From an uncultured Clostridia bacterium (GTDB lineage: Bacteria > Bacillota > Clostridia > Oscillospirales > Acutalibacteraceae), in the NCBI GenBank assembly GCA_946406145.1, contig CAMJJL010000001.1, positions 85,992 to 149,991 on the forward strand: a stretch of DNA of 64,000 nt. Direction: 5' to 3'. Below the pieces are notes generated by a model. It made no database searches and was not told the origin of the DNA. It saw nothing but the letters and a program-made list of their open reading frames with translations. Position 1 is the stretch's first letter; each line of letters begins with the position of its first letter. Position numbers and translations under genes: made by a program. Of the stretch, positions 16,324 through 25,616 are shown in pieces.

Positions 16324-16482
16324 ATGTTTAGGGATAAAGACGATGGAACACTCTACTCCTTCCAACAAATAGCAGATGAATTTGATTTACTCAGAATTGA
16401 ATATCCAACAATCTACAGTTATCCGCTATTCACCTACATAAGAAAGTTTTTTGAAGAAGTCGAACAGACCGAAGCAGCATGA
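16324..16482 (+). CDS. 52-residue hypothetical protein
   Basis: This is a short frame from ATG 16324, preceded by AAAGG, ending in a TGA that overlaps the ATGA at 16479. Its sequence (YSFQQIADEFDLLRIEYPT) looks like a real helical domain. It lies in the rightward accessory operon; no family is recognised. Confidence 0.5.
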   Translation: MFRDKDDGTLYSFQQIADEFDLLRIEYPTIYSYPLFTYIRKFFEEVEQTEAA

Positions 16483-16562
16483 ACATTTGCAACAGGGCTG
16501 AACGCCCGACAGATCAGCCCTGTAACAAGTGGTCAAACAAAGAAAGAAAAGAGGTTTTTGAA

Positions 16563-16745
16563 ATGTTGGTAATATTCAAACGCTTTGACAATTACGCAGT
16601 AACAACCGAAGAAAATTATAATGCTCAGATCATGGATGCAAGAAAAGTTACTCCCTGTAAGGACTTCACCAACCCGAAAGAGATCATTGAATACTTTTCT
16701 ATATACTTTGGAAAGAACGCATCCGACTTTTTAATCAAGGCATAA
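16563..16745 (+). CDS. 60-residue hypothetical protein
   Basis: The ATG at 16563 follows AAGAGG at suitable spacing. An in-frame upstream ATG at 16479 would add 28 residues of low plausibility. The protein reads MLVIFKRFDNYAVTTEENYN and ends in a helix. It belongs to the rightward accessory operon with short gaps on both sides. Function is unknown. Confidence 0.55.
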   Translation: MLVIFKRFDNYAVTTEENYNAQIMDARKVTPCKDFTNPKEIIEYFSIYFGKNASDFLIKA

Positions 16746-16791
16746 AGGCAAACGCCTAAATAAATAAAATATTATAAAGGAGAGAAAAACC

Positions 16792-17220
16792 ATGACAGCA
16801 AAAGAAAGATACTACAACAACAGAGAAATGCTCAACCACTTCAGAGGCAGCGCATCCGCTGAGATGCAAAAGGTGATTAACAGCTTGATGATGCTGAATA
16901 TCGCAGAGCATGAACCGCAGAAAGCCCGAATTGATATAAGCGTAGGCAAGGCAAAGAACGAAAACGCTTTTATCTCTTACCTCTCAGCTTTTTCAAGAGA
17001 GCCTATCACAAAGATCACCTCATACGATAACAGCCCTCAGATCATCGTATATGACCATCCTGAGTACCAGAAAGCACTTGTAACCCTTGACTTGACCAGT
17101 GCAGACAGCGTAACGATCAACGATGAGAAAGAGGATGAAAGAGCCTATTATATCTGCTTTACCTACAGCATCCCCGAAAGAAAGATTGACTATCGGATCA
17201 ACTTAACCATCTTCAAGTAA
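16792..17220 (+). CDS. hypothetical protein of the element's accessory operon
   Basis: The protein has 142 residues and is preceded by AAAGGAGAG. It has a helical N-terminus and a beta-rich C-terminal half (VTLDLTSADSVTI, YYICFTYSIPERKIDYRINLTIF). No signal peptide, membrane helix or catalytic motif is visible. Confidence 0.65.
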   Translation: MTAKERYYNNREMLNHFRGSASAEMQKVINSLMMLNIAEHEPQKARIDISVGKAKNENAFISYLSAFSREPITKITSYDNSPQIIVYDHPEYQKALVTLDLTSADSVTINDEKEDERAYYICFTYSIPERKIDYRINLTIFK

Positions 17221-17299
17221 AAATCAACAGGCGGTAGGGCAGAGAAAAAATCTGCTCTACCGCTACGGAAAACAGAAACTAAAAGAAAGAAGTGGAACG

Positions 17300-17926
17300 A
17301 TGATTTGCACAATTAAGCACAACGGATTTTTTGTGATCCGAAACAGCAAAGGAAAATTCTACAGCCTACCAGAAAAAGGAAAACCATGTTTTACCGCTTC
17401 ACTGTCGGCAGCTTATAGATGGACTCGGCAGGACAGAGCAACAAAGTATTTACAAATTTGCTTGAACAATAACCCTGATTATCAAGTTGTATTGATGGAG
17501 GATCAGAATAAGCGGATCAACAAATACCTGATAGACTACGCCGATCAGACTTTGCAGGAGGATATAAAATATTATAATATAGACAACTGGATTGAATACC
17601 TTTCAGATGCTACAGATGGATTCACGGAGATCAACCCCCTGTTAGCTTATGCGGAGAACAGGAAGGAGCAAATAGAAAAAACGATCTTAGACCTACGCCA
17701 CTATATAGAATTTGGAGAGTTTAACGCCTATCAAGGGTACAAACTATTCTCCCTGATGCAAAACCTTTATAGGCAGCGGAGAAGCTACAAAGATATAATC
17801 TATATGATGGAGAACATATCGGAGAACACCAACAGCATCAATTATATTTATTGGCTTGCTATCCAGCTAAAGAACAGAGGATATAAGCCGAAACAATTAA
17901 AAACAATGTTCAATGAAAGAGTTTGA
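17300..17926 (+). CDS. hypothetical protein of the element's accessory operon
   Basis: The protein has 208 residues. The first 60 (IKHNGFFVIRNSKGKFYSL, ...AAYRWTRQDRA) look like a small beta/alpha domain; the remainder is helical and charged. No recognisable family. It is the last of the four intact rightward genes and is followed by the promoter of the HTH gene. Confidence 0.6.
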   Translation: MICTIKHNGFFVIRNSKGKFYSLPEKGKPCFTASLSAAYRWTRQDRATKYLQICLNNNPDYQVVLMEDQNKRINKYLIDYADQTLQEDIKYYNIDNWIEYLSDATDGFTEINPLLAYAENRKEQIEKTILDLRHYIEFGEFNAYQGYKLFSLMQNLYRQRRSYKDIIYMMENISENTNSINYIYWLAIQLKNRGYKPKQLKTMFNERV

Positions 17927-17973
17927 CGGTCAAGGGTTTACTGTTGGAAAGACGGTAAACCCTTATAAAACAC

Positions 17974-18025
17974 TTGCAAAGAAAAAGAATAATTGATATA
18001 ATAGAACTATACACAAATAAATGTG
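17974..18025 (+). promoter_or_regulatory. promoter and operator of the HTH gene
   Basis: TTGCAA, 17 bases, TATAAT (17974-18002), then the box CACAAATAAATGTG at 18012-18025 across the start of transcription. The box is an imperfect copy of the operators at 15769-15886 and suggests autoregulation. Confidence 0.75.
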
Positions 18026-18047
18026 AATAAGAAACGGAGTGAATAAA

Positions 18048-18386
18048 ATGGTCAATTACAATAAACTGTTTGAGAAATTCGCAGAAAAAGGAATCACAAC
18101 CCATACAATAAGAAAATATAATCTTTTCGGGCAGGAGATTTTACGGAAGTTTAAGATGTGCAGCGGAACTGATGCTGAAATCAAGAAAGCCCTTGAAGAT
18201 TATAAGAAACAGCACGGAAAGGATTTTAAGGCTGATGTAAGCACAAAGACAATAGAGGACTTATGCCAGCTTTTACAGTGTCAGCCGATGGATATTATTG
18301 ACTGGACTGTGGAACTTAACCCCGAACTTTCTTATGAAAGCATCAAGGAAAAGAAAGATGCTGAAGCCAAACAGAAAAAGTCATAA
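18048..18386 (+). CDS. HTH regulator, likely repressor of the CACAAA/TTTGTG regulon
   Basis: The protein has 112 residues from the ATG at 18048 (ACGGAG upstream). The start and end match the Cro/C1-like family of small HTH proteins: YNKLFEKFAEKGITTHTIRKY at the front and STKTIEDLCQLLQCQPMDIIDW later. An insertion of about 30 residues, FKMCSGTDAEIKKALEDYKKQHG, separates these parts. A charged Lys-rich tail follows. Its own promoter carries the same operator-like palindrome as the ardC region, so it is the best candidate for the repressor. That link is inference. Confidence 0.7.
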   Translation: MVNYNKLFEKFAEKGITTHTIRKYNLFGQEILRKFKMCSGTDAEIKKALEDYKKQHGKDFKADVSTKTIEDLCQLLQCQPMDIIDWTVELNPELSYESIKEKKDAEAKQKKS

Positions 18387-18425
18387 ATTAGCAAGTCTTT
18401 ACACTATACATACTATCAATCAAAA

Positions 18426-18465
18426 AACGCTTTAGATGATCCTGATGGACTCTAAAGCGTTTACT
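18426..18465. terminator. bidirectional-looking terminator
   Basis: AACGCTTTAGA (18426-18436) pairs with TCTAAAGCGTT (18451-18461), flanked by A-rich and T-rich sequence. It lies between the HTH gene and the convergent small gene. Confidence 0.8.
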
Positions 18466-18521
18466 TATATATGAAACCTTGAAACTGAAACTTCTATAAC
18501 AGTTTAAGAGGTGATAACAAA

Positions 18522-18704
18522 CTACTTGGATAATTGCCGAAGCTGATTTTGCAGCTCGACTTTCTCCCAACGTGATTTAATCGTGGAGTATTTAGCTTTT
18601 TCAGTCTGTTTGTCTATCTCTCGATTCAGAGCAGTATAAACCTTGTCGGACTGAGTAAGTTTATACAGAAAGAGAAGTGTTTTGATTTTGCGATTGCTTA
18701 TCAT
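18522..18704 (-). CDS. 60-residue basic helical protein
   Basis: The reverse-strand ATG at 18704 is preceded by AAAGGAGG. The protein is highly charged and helical (TALNREIDKQTEKAKYSTIKSRWEKVELQNQLRQL). It lies opposite the serine recombinase gene. No family is recognised; a DNA-binding or accessory role is possible. Confidence 0.55.
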   Translation of the reverse strand: MISNRKIKTLLFLYKLTQSDKVYTALNREIDKQTEKAKYSTIKSRWEKVELQNQLRQLSK

Positions 18705-18856
18705 ACTACTTCCTCCTTTAGAACAAGTATAAATACCCCTGTAGCCAGACTGGATTGATCCGACTACAAGTAATATTATATCGGTAAATTTTTAAGATGT
18801 CAAGAATCATGAAGTTGTACCACTTTGGAGGACAAACAAAAAAGTATCAAAAATGC

Positions 18857-18885
18857 TTGACAACGGAATTGATCTGTGTTAATAT
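18857..18885 (+). promoter_or_regulatory. promoter of the serine recombinase gene
   Basis: TTGACA, 17 bases, TAATAT, followed by a leader of about 55 bases. Confidence 0.75.
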
Positions 18886-18946
18886 TTGAGTGTAAAATAA
18901 TACCAAAAAACACGCTCGTCTTTATTGGTACAGAAAGGGGATCAGT

Positions 18947-19744
18947 ATGTATTATTTTTATGCAAGAGTATCAACACCCAGCCAAAGGATGGAAAGACAG
19001 ACCGATGCTTTTATTGATTTTGGTAAAAGCCAATTTGGACTATCAAAGAAAGAAGTAGAAGAAAACACCTACAAAGAGAAATACACAGGGCGAAAGGTAA
19101 TAGAACGCCCTCAGTTTATGGAATTACTCAGCAAGGTTAAGACAGGAGATACAATCGTTTTTGATTCTGTTAGCCGTATGAGCCGATCCGCTGAAGAAGG
19201 TGTAAACCTCTATCTTGAATTATTTGATAAGGGGATAAACCTGATCTTCTTAAACGAAAGGCATATTGACACGGAAACTTATAAATCAGCTCTATCAAAT
19301 AGTGTTGAATTGACAGGAGATATTATTGATGATGTATTGAATGGAATTAACAGCTACTTGAAGAAATTAGCCACAAAACAAATCCGTCTTGCATTTGAGC
19401 AAGCGCAGAAAGAAGTTGATGATCTTAGTGATCGAACTTCTAAAGCCTTACAAGCAAAGAAACGGAGAGGTGAGCCAGTAGGCGGTCAAGCACAAATCGG
19501 AATGAAGAAAAAAGTTAAGAAAGCACAACCGATTAAAGACCTGATCTACAAGTATTCAAAAGACTTCAAAGGAACAAACAAAGATGAAGATGTTATAGGC
19601 ATTATTAAGAACAAACTGAAAACCTCTCTATCTCGCAATACATATTACAAATATAAAAAGGAACTTGCCGAAGAACTCAGAGAAAGAGAAACAGAGCAGT
19701 TAGTCAAAACTTTACAGGAGAAACAACCTGATACAACAGAATAA
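18947..19744 (+). CDS. serine recombinase (resolvase/invertase family)
   Basis: The protein has 265 residues. The catalytic domain is clear: YARVSTPSQRMERQ with the nucleophile Ser9 and Arg7, then VFDSVSRMSRSAEEG and LIFLNERHIDT. The C-terminal region (about 180-265) is basic and helical, long for a plain resolvase but far shorter than large serine integrases. A tyrosine integrase is also present, so this enzyme more likely resolves multimers or inverts a segment than integrates the element. I chose the ATG after AAAGGGG. Confidence 0.88.
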   Translation: MYYFYARVSTPSQRMERQTDAFIDFGKSQFGLSKKEVEENTYKEKYTGRKVIERPQFMELLSKVKTGDTIVFDSVSRMSRSAEEGVNLYLELFDKGINLIFLNERHIDTETYKSALSNSVELTGDIIDDVLNGINSYLKKLATKQIRLAFEQAQKEVDDLSDRTSKALQAKKRRGEPVGGQAQIGMKKKVKKAQPIKDLIYKYSKDFKGTNKDEDVIGIIKNKLKTSLSRNTYYKYKKELAEELRERETEQLVKTLQEKQPDTTE

Positions 19745-19767
19745 AGAATTAACCTACAAGATACAAG

Positions 19768-19800
19768 GTGTGGAGCAAACGCAGCTCCACACTTTTTGTT
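19768..19800. terminator. terminator after the serine recombinase gene
   Basis: GTGTGGAGC pairs with GCTCCACAC and is followed by TTTTTGTTTTT. Confidence 0.85.
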
Positions 19801-20208
19801 TTTGAATAAATGATTGTGCGTAGCGGTTAGCATAGGCTAACGGTTGTGATGACGGTAACGAATGTAGTTGATATAGTTGTTATATTGCAGGAATGGCTTG
19901 TTTAAGCCATTTTATTTTAATTCTTCAAGAGAATATAAATATCATTCACCGATATAGGGTGAGTGATTAAAAGAGAATAAGTTAGCACACACTAACTGTT
20001 ATACAACAATAAAAACCGTTTTTGAACGGTTAAAATTCAACAACTGAGAAAAAGATGAAGCGGTATTTATTGGTAATTCATACAAAATAAAATTTCTCAA
20101 AAAATCTGTTTTAGTTTTTCGACTTAAATTTGTATAATAACTCAGAATAAAAAAATTGCAGATACCAACAGCAATTATCAATAATCAACAACAAAGGAGG
20201 TGATACCA
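19801..20208. other. non-coding stretch with several hairpins before the replication genes
   Basis: No gene is supported. Hairpins are AATGGCTT/AAGCCATT followed by TTATTTTA (19892-19920, terminator-like), GTTAG/CTAAC near 19982 and AACCGTT/AACGGTT near 20015-20031. A TATAAT at about 20132 may be the promoter for the genes starting at 20209. Confidence 0.45.
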
Positions 20209-20550
20209 ATGAGAAACAATAATACAGACGATTCAATCATGTATACGGTAATCGGTTTACAGGAACTTCAAAAGGAAGTAGCCCGATCCTTAAAAGGCTA
20301 TACCCTTAAAGATGTGCAGACCATTTACAGGGCAATCGAAAAGAAAGTAAAGGAGCATCTTGAATCTCAGGATGAAATCACGGTCAGGCTTGCAAGAGGA
20401 CTAACAATCTCTTCCACAATTAAGCAACCGAGAACCTATAATGTTTACGGTCAAAAGGTTACTCCTGAACCTAAGAAATGGATTTTTGCAAAGGTGACTC
20501 GATGCTACAACACGAAGAAAAACAAAGAGTATGATGCTCTATACAACTGA
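20209..20550 (+). CDS. HU/IHF-like DNA-binding protein
   Basis: This encodes 113 residues from the ATG at 20209, which follows AAAGGAGG by 8 bases. The arrangement fits the HU fold: two N-terminal helices (LQELQKEVARSLKGYTLKDVQTIYRAIEKKVKEHL), then strands ITVRLARGLTISS and an arm-like RTYNVYGQKVTPEPKKWIFAKVT. It leads the operon of the element's replication proteins and may organise its origin or the integrase complex. Sequence similarity is weak, so the call rests on the pattern. Confidence 0.6.
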   Translation: MRNNNTDDSIMYTVIGLQELQKEVARSLKGYTLKDVQTIYRAIEKKVKEHLESQDEITVRLARGLTISSTIKQPRTYNVYGQKVTPEPKKWIFAKVTRCYNTKKNKEYDALYN

Positions 20551-20564
20551 AAGGACTGATTAAA

Positions 20565-20867
20565 ATGTATAGTGTTCCTTACGGAAAGACAGCACAACCG
20601 AGAGATGATCTTATACTTACTCTTGGAAACGTCTACATTATAAAAGATAAAGACGGTAACGAGGTAGAGGCTACACTTGTTAGACTCGATACCGCTATTC
20701 TGAACACTGTATTATTTACAGTATTTGTCAAGGGACGATTAGCCCGAAAGCAAGTAATTGGCTATCACTACAAGCCAATAGATACCATGTATGATATTAA
20801 AGTGGATCAGATAATTAAAGAAATAGAAAACAGGGCAAGACCTGATTTTAAAGAAGAAACCGACTAA
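20565..20867 (+). CDS. 100-residue hypothetical protein in the replication operon
   Basis: The short protein has a strand-rich N-terminus (LILTLGNVYIIKDKDGNEVEATLV) and a helical charged C-terminus. It starts 14 bases after the HU-like gene, within one operon. No motif is recognised. Confidence 0.6.
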   Translation: MYSVPYGKTAQPRDDLILTLGNVYIIKDKDGNEVEATLVRLDTAILNTVLFTVFVKGRLARKQVIGYHYKPIDTMYDIKVDQIIKEIENRARPDFKEETD

Positions 20868-20901
20868 ACAACAAATTAATTATTCAAGGAGTATTTCTAT
20901 T

Positions 20902-21306
20902 ATGTGTGCTACAGAAGTTTTTACAGGAGTTTTTGACAGCGCAGCAGTTGAAAACCTTAGAAAAGAAATAAAATATTGCGAGGATCATATTATTCTTCCT
21001 GATATTCCCAAAGAACAAGTAAAACAAAAAGCTATCGAAATAATTATTGCTCACGGTATTACAAAAGAGAGTATCAAAGGTGTTTCAAAAGAAAATATCG
21101 ATCAACCTATGGGGCTTGAAGATACGATAGAAAAAGAACTTGTCCACTGGATAGCGGATCAGATTGATAAAGAAAATGACGAATTAATAAAACACCACAA
21201 TATTTATGGCGGTTATAGAATTACAAGGGATGATTTACGTTGGAAATATAGCTTTATGGTTGATATAAGTTTTGATTTTGTATGTTTTATTAATGAGAAT
21301 CTTTAG
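20902..21306 (+). CDS. 134-residue hypothetical protein in the replication operon
   Basis: The ATG follows CAAGGAG. The protein is acidic and mainly helical, with no visible motif or membrane segment. It lies between the 100-residue protein and the helicase-like ATPase, with short gaps on both sides. Confidence 0.6.
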   Translation: MCATEVFTGVFDSAAVENLRKEIKYCEDHIILPDIPKEQVKQKAIEIIIAHGITKESIKGVSKENIDQPMGLEDTIEKELVHWIADQIDKENDELIKHHNIYGGYRITRDDLRWKYSFMVDISFDFVCFINENL

Positions 21307-21342
21307 GATTTACTATGGAAAAATAAAAGAGGTGATTAGATT

Positions 21343-23070
21343 ATGTATGTTATTGATAGTAAAACTTATGACGAAAAAGGTAACTGCTATGTTACCTACC
21401 ACAATGACCTATTAGACGAAATCCGCAACTTAGATGAGGATAACAAGTATAAGAAAGAACTGTTGAGCCTTGAAACAGACTATAACAGAATCATGAATCT
21501 CCCTGAGATAAAAAAAGACGAGTATTTGCAAGTTGATATTGGAGAAAATACCAGCGCAAGACTTAAAGCCCTGATAATCGACTATAGGAAATATCAGATT
21601 ATCTCTGCTATAAATAAAATCTTCATTATTGATGCAATAATGGGAATAGGCAAAACCTCTTATATTCTGCAACTTCTCAATCATGAAATGTTTTATGAGA
21701 GTGTGACCGAAAACATTTCTACACTTGCCGATAATGGTTATATTACTCCAAAGGTAGCGAAGAAAATTCAAATCAGCAGCACACCAAAAAGATTTATTGC
21801 GGTTGTACCTACCTTAGATGAAGTTAAACGATATAAAGAAGAATTGAAATTTGTAGAAACTTTTGATCCTAAAGATAATTATAAAGACAGGAAACAAAAT
21901 GAAAAATATGTTTCCAAATTAGACAATTTCAAAGATTTAGTTAAGAGAAATCAAAATATTGTTACAACTCATGCATTATTCCAAAAACTTGATAGCGAGG
22001 CTATGGAATTACTGAAAACCTCTAACTATATTCTCATTATTGACGAAGAATTAAATGTTGTTGATACATATAATGGCGTTAAGAGTAAGGATTTGGATAT
22101 ACTCTTTGACACAAAATTAGTATCAACCGATAAAGACGGTTTTCTCATTTGGAATGAGGAAGATGATGATAGACCATTCAAATACGATAATGTTAAAAGG
22201 CTATGCCAGCTTAACAGCCTGATGCTTTATAATAAAGATAGAGAGTCTAAAAAGCTACTGATATGGAACTTCCCTTATCCGATTTTCTCCCTGTTCAAAC
22301 AAACATTTATTCTTACTTATCAATGGAATGGCTCAATTCAAAAAGCATATTTTGATCTGCACAATATTCAGTATGACCATCTTACTCTTAATGGTGAGTT
22401 GTACCCTCATGATGCAAAATCAGAATTAATGCACCGTCAAAAGCTAAAAAGTCTTATAAACATTTATGATGGTGATTTGAATGATATTGGGGAATCCTAT
22501 CAAAATCCCAGAGGTAAAACAACACAGCCATTGTCTAAAAGTTGGTACGAAAAGATGCTTAAAGCATATAAAGAGGATCAAGCTCTTGAAAAAGAAGATG
22601 GGTATAAAAGAAATGGTGGCTTGATAAGATTAAAGAATCATCTCAATAACTATTTAAGACACATTGTTAATGCAAAATCAAGCGATATAATGTGGACATG
22701 CTATCAGTATTCATTGAGTGATGAAGAAAATGATGATGGTACTAAAAAGAAGATTAAAGCCTTTAAGGATATTTTAGCAAGTAAAGGGTTTACTTCACCA
22801 ACTTGTTTTGCAAGCGTAAACTGCAAAGGTACCAATGAATATGGTAGCCGTCATTATTTAGCCTACTTAGCAAACTTCTATATCCAACCTCAAATCACTA
22901 ACTTCTTTAAGTATAACGGTATTGAGATAGATACAGATTTATATTCCCTTACCTCACTTCTTCAATGGATTTGGAGATCAGCTATCCGAAATGGTGAACC
23001 CATCAATATTTATATTCCCTCATTGAGAATGAGAACACTTCTTCAAAAATGGTTAGATGGAGAGATTTAA
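21343..23070 (+). CDS. helicase-like P-loop ATPase (phage-type, superfamily 2-like)
   Basis: The protein has 575 residues. Walker A is IIDAIMGIGKTSYI at about residues 95-108, followed by a motif Ia-like FIAVVPTLDEV, a motif like NIVTTHALF, and the Walker B YILIIDEEL at about 227-235. Further blocks (FILTYQWNG, DIMWTCYQY, LTSLLQWIWRSAIRNG) fit a phage or plasmid DNA helicase. It probably opens or unwinds the element's origin and works with the primase downstream. The motif IWRSAIRNGEPI is the usual arginine-finger area of such phage ATPases. Confidence 0.8.
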   Translation: MYVIDSKTYDEKGNCYVTYHNDLLDEIRNLDEDNKYKKELLSLETDYNRIMNLPEIKKDEYLQVDIGENTSARLKALIIDYRKYQIISAINKIFIIDAIMGIGKTSYILQLLNHEMFYESVTENISTLADNGYITPKVAKKIQISSTPKRFIAVVPTLDEVKRYKEELKFVETFDPKDNYKDRKQNEKYVSKLDNFKDLVKRNQNIVTTHALFQKLDSEAMELLKTSNYILIIDEELNVVDTYNGVKSKDLDILFDTKLVSTDKDGFLIWNEEDDDRPFKYDNVKRLCQLNSLMLYNKDRESKKLLIWNFPYPIFSLFKQTFILTYQWNGSIQKAYFDLHNIQYDHLTLNGELYPHDAKSELMHRQKLKSLINIYDGDLNDIGESYQNPRGKTTQPLSKSWYEKMLKAYKEDQALEKEDGYKRNGGLIRLKNHLNNYLRHIVNAKSSDIMWTCYQYSLSDEENDDGTKKKIKAFKDILASKGFTSPTCFASVNCKGTNEYGSRHYLAYLANFYIQPQITNFFKYNGIEIDTDLYSLTSLLQWIWRSAIRNGEPINIYIPSLRMRTLLQKWLDGEI

Positions 23071-23629
23071 TATAATTTGCCGTAACGAAGTGTAGGCAGA
23101 CAAGCGAAGCGAAACGAAGTGTAGCGGAGTGCGTCAGTCTTAATGACAGTATTGTGCTACCCCCATCTTCACCGTTTCGCTTCGCTCACGGTACGCCCCC
23201 TCTAAGGGGCTGAAGAACGGCTTGCTTCGCAATCCGTAATCAATTTTAATAAGGTTTTCCACTACTCAAAAATCATTGATTTGTCACCGTTTTTTGAAAA
23301 AGTGGTGACAAAACGCAAAAAAAATGGCTTATCCATGCGGTTTTTGAGGGGTTAATCTTAAAGAAAGAGAAAAAATATTATTAAATAAAAATTGAATAAA
23401 AATAGAAAGAAAATACACGCAAAATTTCACCGAACAAGGCGGTTCATTTTGCTACCAATGCGGAGGGAAAGAATCTCTTTGATAGTGGACTGAAATCTCT
23501 TTTAGACAAATATCTCGACCATCTAAGGAGTTTTCTTTCTCCCGAATTGGTAAGGATTTGAACGCCGTAGGCGAAGCCGAAGGTGTGAAGAATCCGTTAT
23601 TAAAGATCAAGTAGATTAGGAGTGATTGA
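23071..23629. other. candidate replication origin between helicase and primase genes
   Basis: This 559 bp gap has a direct repeat GAAGTGTAG (two copies near 23098 and 23122). An inverted repeat GCGAAGCGAAACG/CGTTTCGCTTCGC lies at about 23105-23186. A hairpin TTTGTCACC/GGTGACAAA sits at 23279-23312. The 25-base segment shared with 7176-7200 occurs at 23321-23345, followed by a very A-rich region. No gene is supported. Position and repeats suggest an origin; this is inference. Confidence 0.5.
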
Positions 23630-25228
23630 ATGAGTAAAAAAATCAATAATCAAGAAAAAGTGACTGTGAGAATATCAGGAACATTAAGGCGAAAGATTGA
23701 TGAGTCAATCCAACAGAAGGTAGTAAGTAAGAATCTATTACTTCTGCTTTGTAACTACTACTACCATCAAATTGTTTACAAAACCCCTGATGAAGATGAA
23801 GTACAGGCATATCTTGAATTACTGAATAGCGTTTCTGATCTGGTGAAAAAGCATGAGGGCAATAATGCTGTAGAATACCTAAAAGCTGTTAAGGTAGCAG
23901 TAGACAGTAATTACCCCTTATCTAAGAAGCATCTTATGACTACTAAACAGGTTAAGCAATTAGAAGGATTATTAAATGGAGAGTACACCTACATAAGTAA
24001 TTATATAAGAGATGTACTTGTGAAGTTGACAGGTAAAAGTGGAGCTTTGGATAAAAAGGATCTGAAACTTTATATTCTTGAAAATGATAAGGTTGAGTTT
24101 ATTCTTTCTAATATCGGATGTGACCATATAAGATATGTCAGTAATCCTAAAGGTGATGACTACTACCAATGCACTAATCCTGATGGTGGCTACAATGAAC
24201 ACGCAGTAAGGGTATATACCAATGAATATTTGAATGTTCAAGACTTCACAAGGAATTTAGGTGATGTAGCTGATATATTTACTCTTGTGCAGCTTGCAAA
24301 AGGATTTGATTTTGGACACGCATTACTCTATGTCAATCAAATCTTAGGCTTGTCTAATCTTTCGGATGAGGATTTAAGGTTGCTTAGTATTGATACTGAA
24401 GCTAAGAAAGTTGAGAGAAAGCAATATCAGCAAAAGAAAAAAGAATCCAAAAAGCAAGAGGAACGCAGATTATACCGTGAAGCATTAGAGAAAGATGAAA
24501 AGACCTATAATCAAGCTGAACCGCTTTTATTTGAAGATTGGTATAAAGAGGGTATATGTTTTGAGTCTGTCCGTAGAATGTTTGGAATTAAGTGGTATGA
24601 GTATGATGGTAAATACCAACAAATCATATTCCCGATTAAAGAGTGGAGTACAGGGCGAGTAGTAGCCTATCAAAGAAGGCTGATCTATGACAAGAGTAAG
24701 GAACAGTTGAGGCTTGCTTGTGGTCAACCTAAATATCTTCTTACTGAGGGATATAACAAAAATCAAAATCTGTATGGACTTTGGGAAAACTATGACGAGA
24801 TTATAGAGAATAGGCGTATGATTATCTATGAATCTCCGAAGTCAGTTATGAAAAGATGGGTAAAGCAGGATCATACCGCTGTTGCAATTCAAGGTAAATC
24901 TATTTCTTGGGAACAGGCAGGTATTATCAATCATATTGCAGAGTGCATTTATAACAAAGATTATATGAGAGTTGAAAACGGCGAAGAAGGAGTAGTTTAT
25001 ACGCCTCTTGAAGTTGTTGTTGCTTTGGACAGCGATGTGGATGAGTATGATGTTAGGAATGTTTGCAAGGCTATTCGTAGGCATAGTAGAGAGCATTTTA
25101 ATATTAGTTATATCTACGATAAAAGAGGAATTTTAAAGAATCATGAATCTCCTGCTGATACAAATAGAAAGAATTTTGATACTTTGCTAAAAAATAGATC
25201 AAACTATATAAACTATAGAGATTGGTGA
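23630..25228 (+). CDS. DnaG-like primase with CHC2-like and Toprim regions
   Basis: The protein has 532 residues. The N-terminal 140 residues are helical. A CHC2-type region follows (CDHIRYVSNPKGDDYYQC, NVQDFTRNLGDVADIFTLVQLAKGFDFGHAL, about 163-236). The Toprim part has a switch-like MIIYESPKSVMKRW (about 400) and VVVALDSDVDEYDV (about 464-477). It would make primers for the element's own replication. Only part of the zinc-ligand set is seen, so it is a divergent member. Confidence 0.78.
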   Translation: MSKKINNQEKVTVRISGTLRRKIDESIQQKVVSKNLLLLLCNYYYHQIVYKTPDEDEVQAYLELLNSVSDLVKKHEGNNAVEYLKAVKVAVDSNYPLSKKHLMTTKQVKQLEGLLNGEYTYISNYIRDVLVKLTGKSGALDKKDLKLYILENDKVEFILSNIGCDHIRYVSNPKGDDYYQCTNPDGGYNEHAVRVYTNEYLNVQDFTRNLGDVADIFTLVQLAKGFDFGHALLYVNQILGLSNLSDEDLRLLSIDTEAKKVERKQYQQKKKESKKQEERRLYREALEKDEKTYNQAEPLLFEDWYKEGICFESVRRMFGIKWYEYDGKYQQIIFPIKEWSTGRVVAYQRRLIYDKSKEQLRLACGQPKYLLTEGYNKNQNLYGLWENYDEIIENRRMIIYESPKSVMKRWVKQDHTAVAIQGKSISWEQAGIINHIAECIYNKDYMRVENGEEGVVYTPLEVVVALDSDVDEYDVRNVCKAIRRHSREHFNISYIYDKRGILKNHESPADTNRKNFDTLLKNRSNYINYRDW

Positions 25229-25260
25229 GTAATATGATAAACTTTTCCAAAAGAAGAATA

Positions 25261-25292
25261 GCAGTAGCGGATTGCGTGTGATCCGCTACTGC
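25261..25292. other. perfect 12 bp stem-loop
   Basis: GCAGTAGCGGAT pairs with ATCCGCTACTGC around an eight-base loop. There is no T run after it, so it is not a standard terminator. It lies between primase and Xis-like genes and could be a binding or RNA-processing site. Confidence 0.55.
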
Positions 25293-25363
25293 ACAAAATA
25301 AACAAGAAAGGAATTTTACGCCTATAAGTTAATGAATTTATAATGTAAATATTGGTGAATACA

Positions 25364-25594
25364 ATGAACGAGAGTGTTATTGATGTAAGACTTCCGAGAA
25401 TGAGAACAATTCCGAAAGCGTATGATGAAATTAAAAAGATTGATCCTGATACTTCATTAAGTATGAGATCATTTAGAAAGTTAATCGGTAGTGGTCAAAT
25501 TCCTACAAAGACGGTAGGGAATAAGGTATTAATCAATCTTGACTTGCTATTCAACTGGTTATCATGTTATAATGATACCGCTACTGGTGCTTAA
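25364..25594 (+). CDS. excisionase-like (Xis/MerR-type winged HTH) protein
   Basis: The protein has 76 residues. A winged helix-turn-helix with a final LLFNWL helix is seen in SFRKLIGSGQIPTKTVGNKVLINLD, the usual form of element excisionases. The gene immediately precedes the integrase and is in the same direction, as in many integrative elements. I chose the ATG at 25364; its ribosome site (GGTG) is weak. Confidence 0.75.
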   Translation: MNESVIDVRLPRMRTIPKAYDEIKKIDPDTSLSMRSFRKLIGSGQIPTKTVGNKVLINLDLLFNWLSCYNDTATGA

Positions 25595-25616
25595 TTTCAG
25601 AAAAGAGGTTAAGCAC

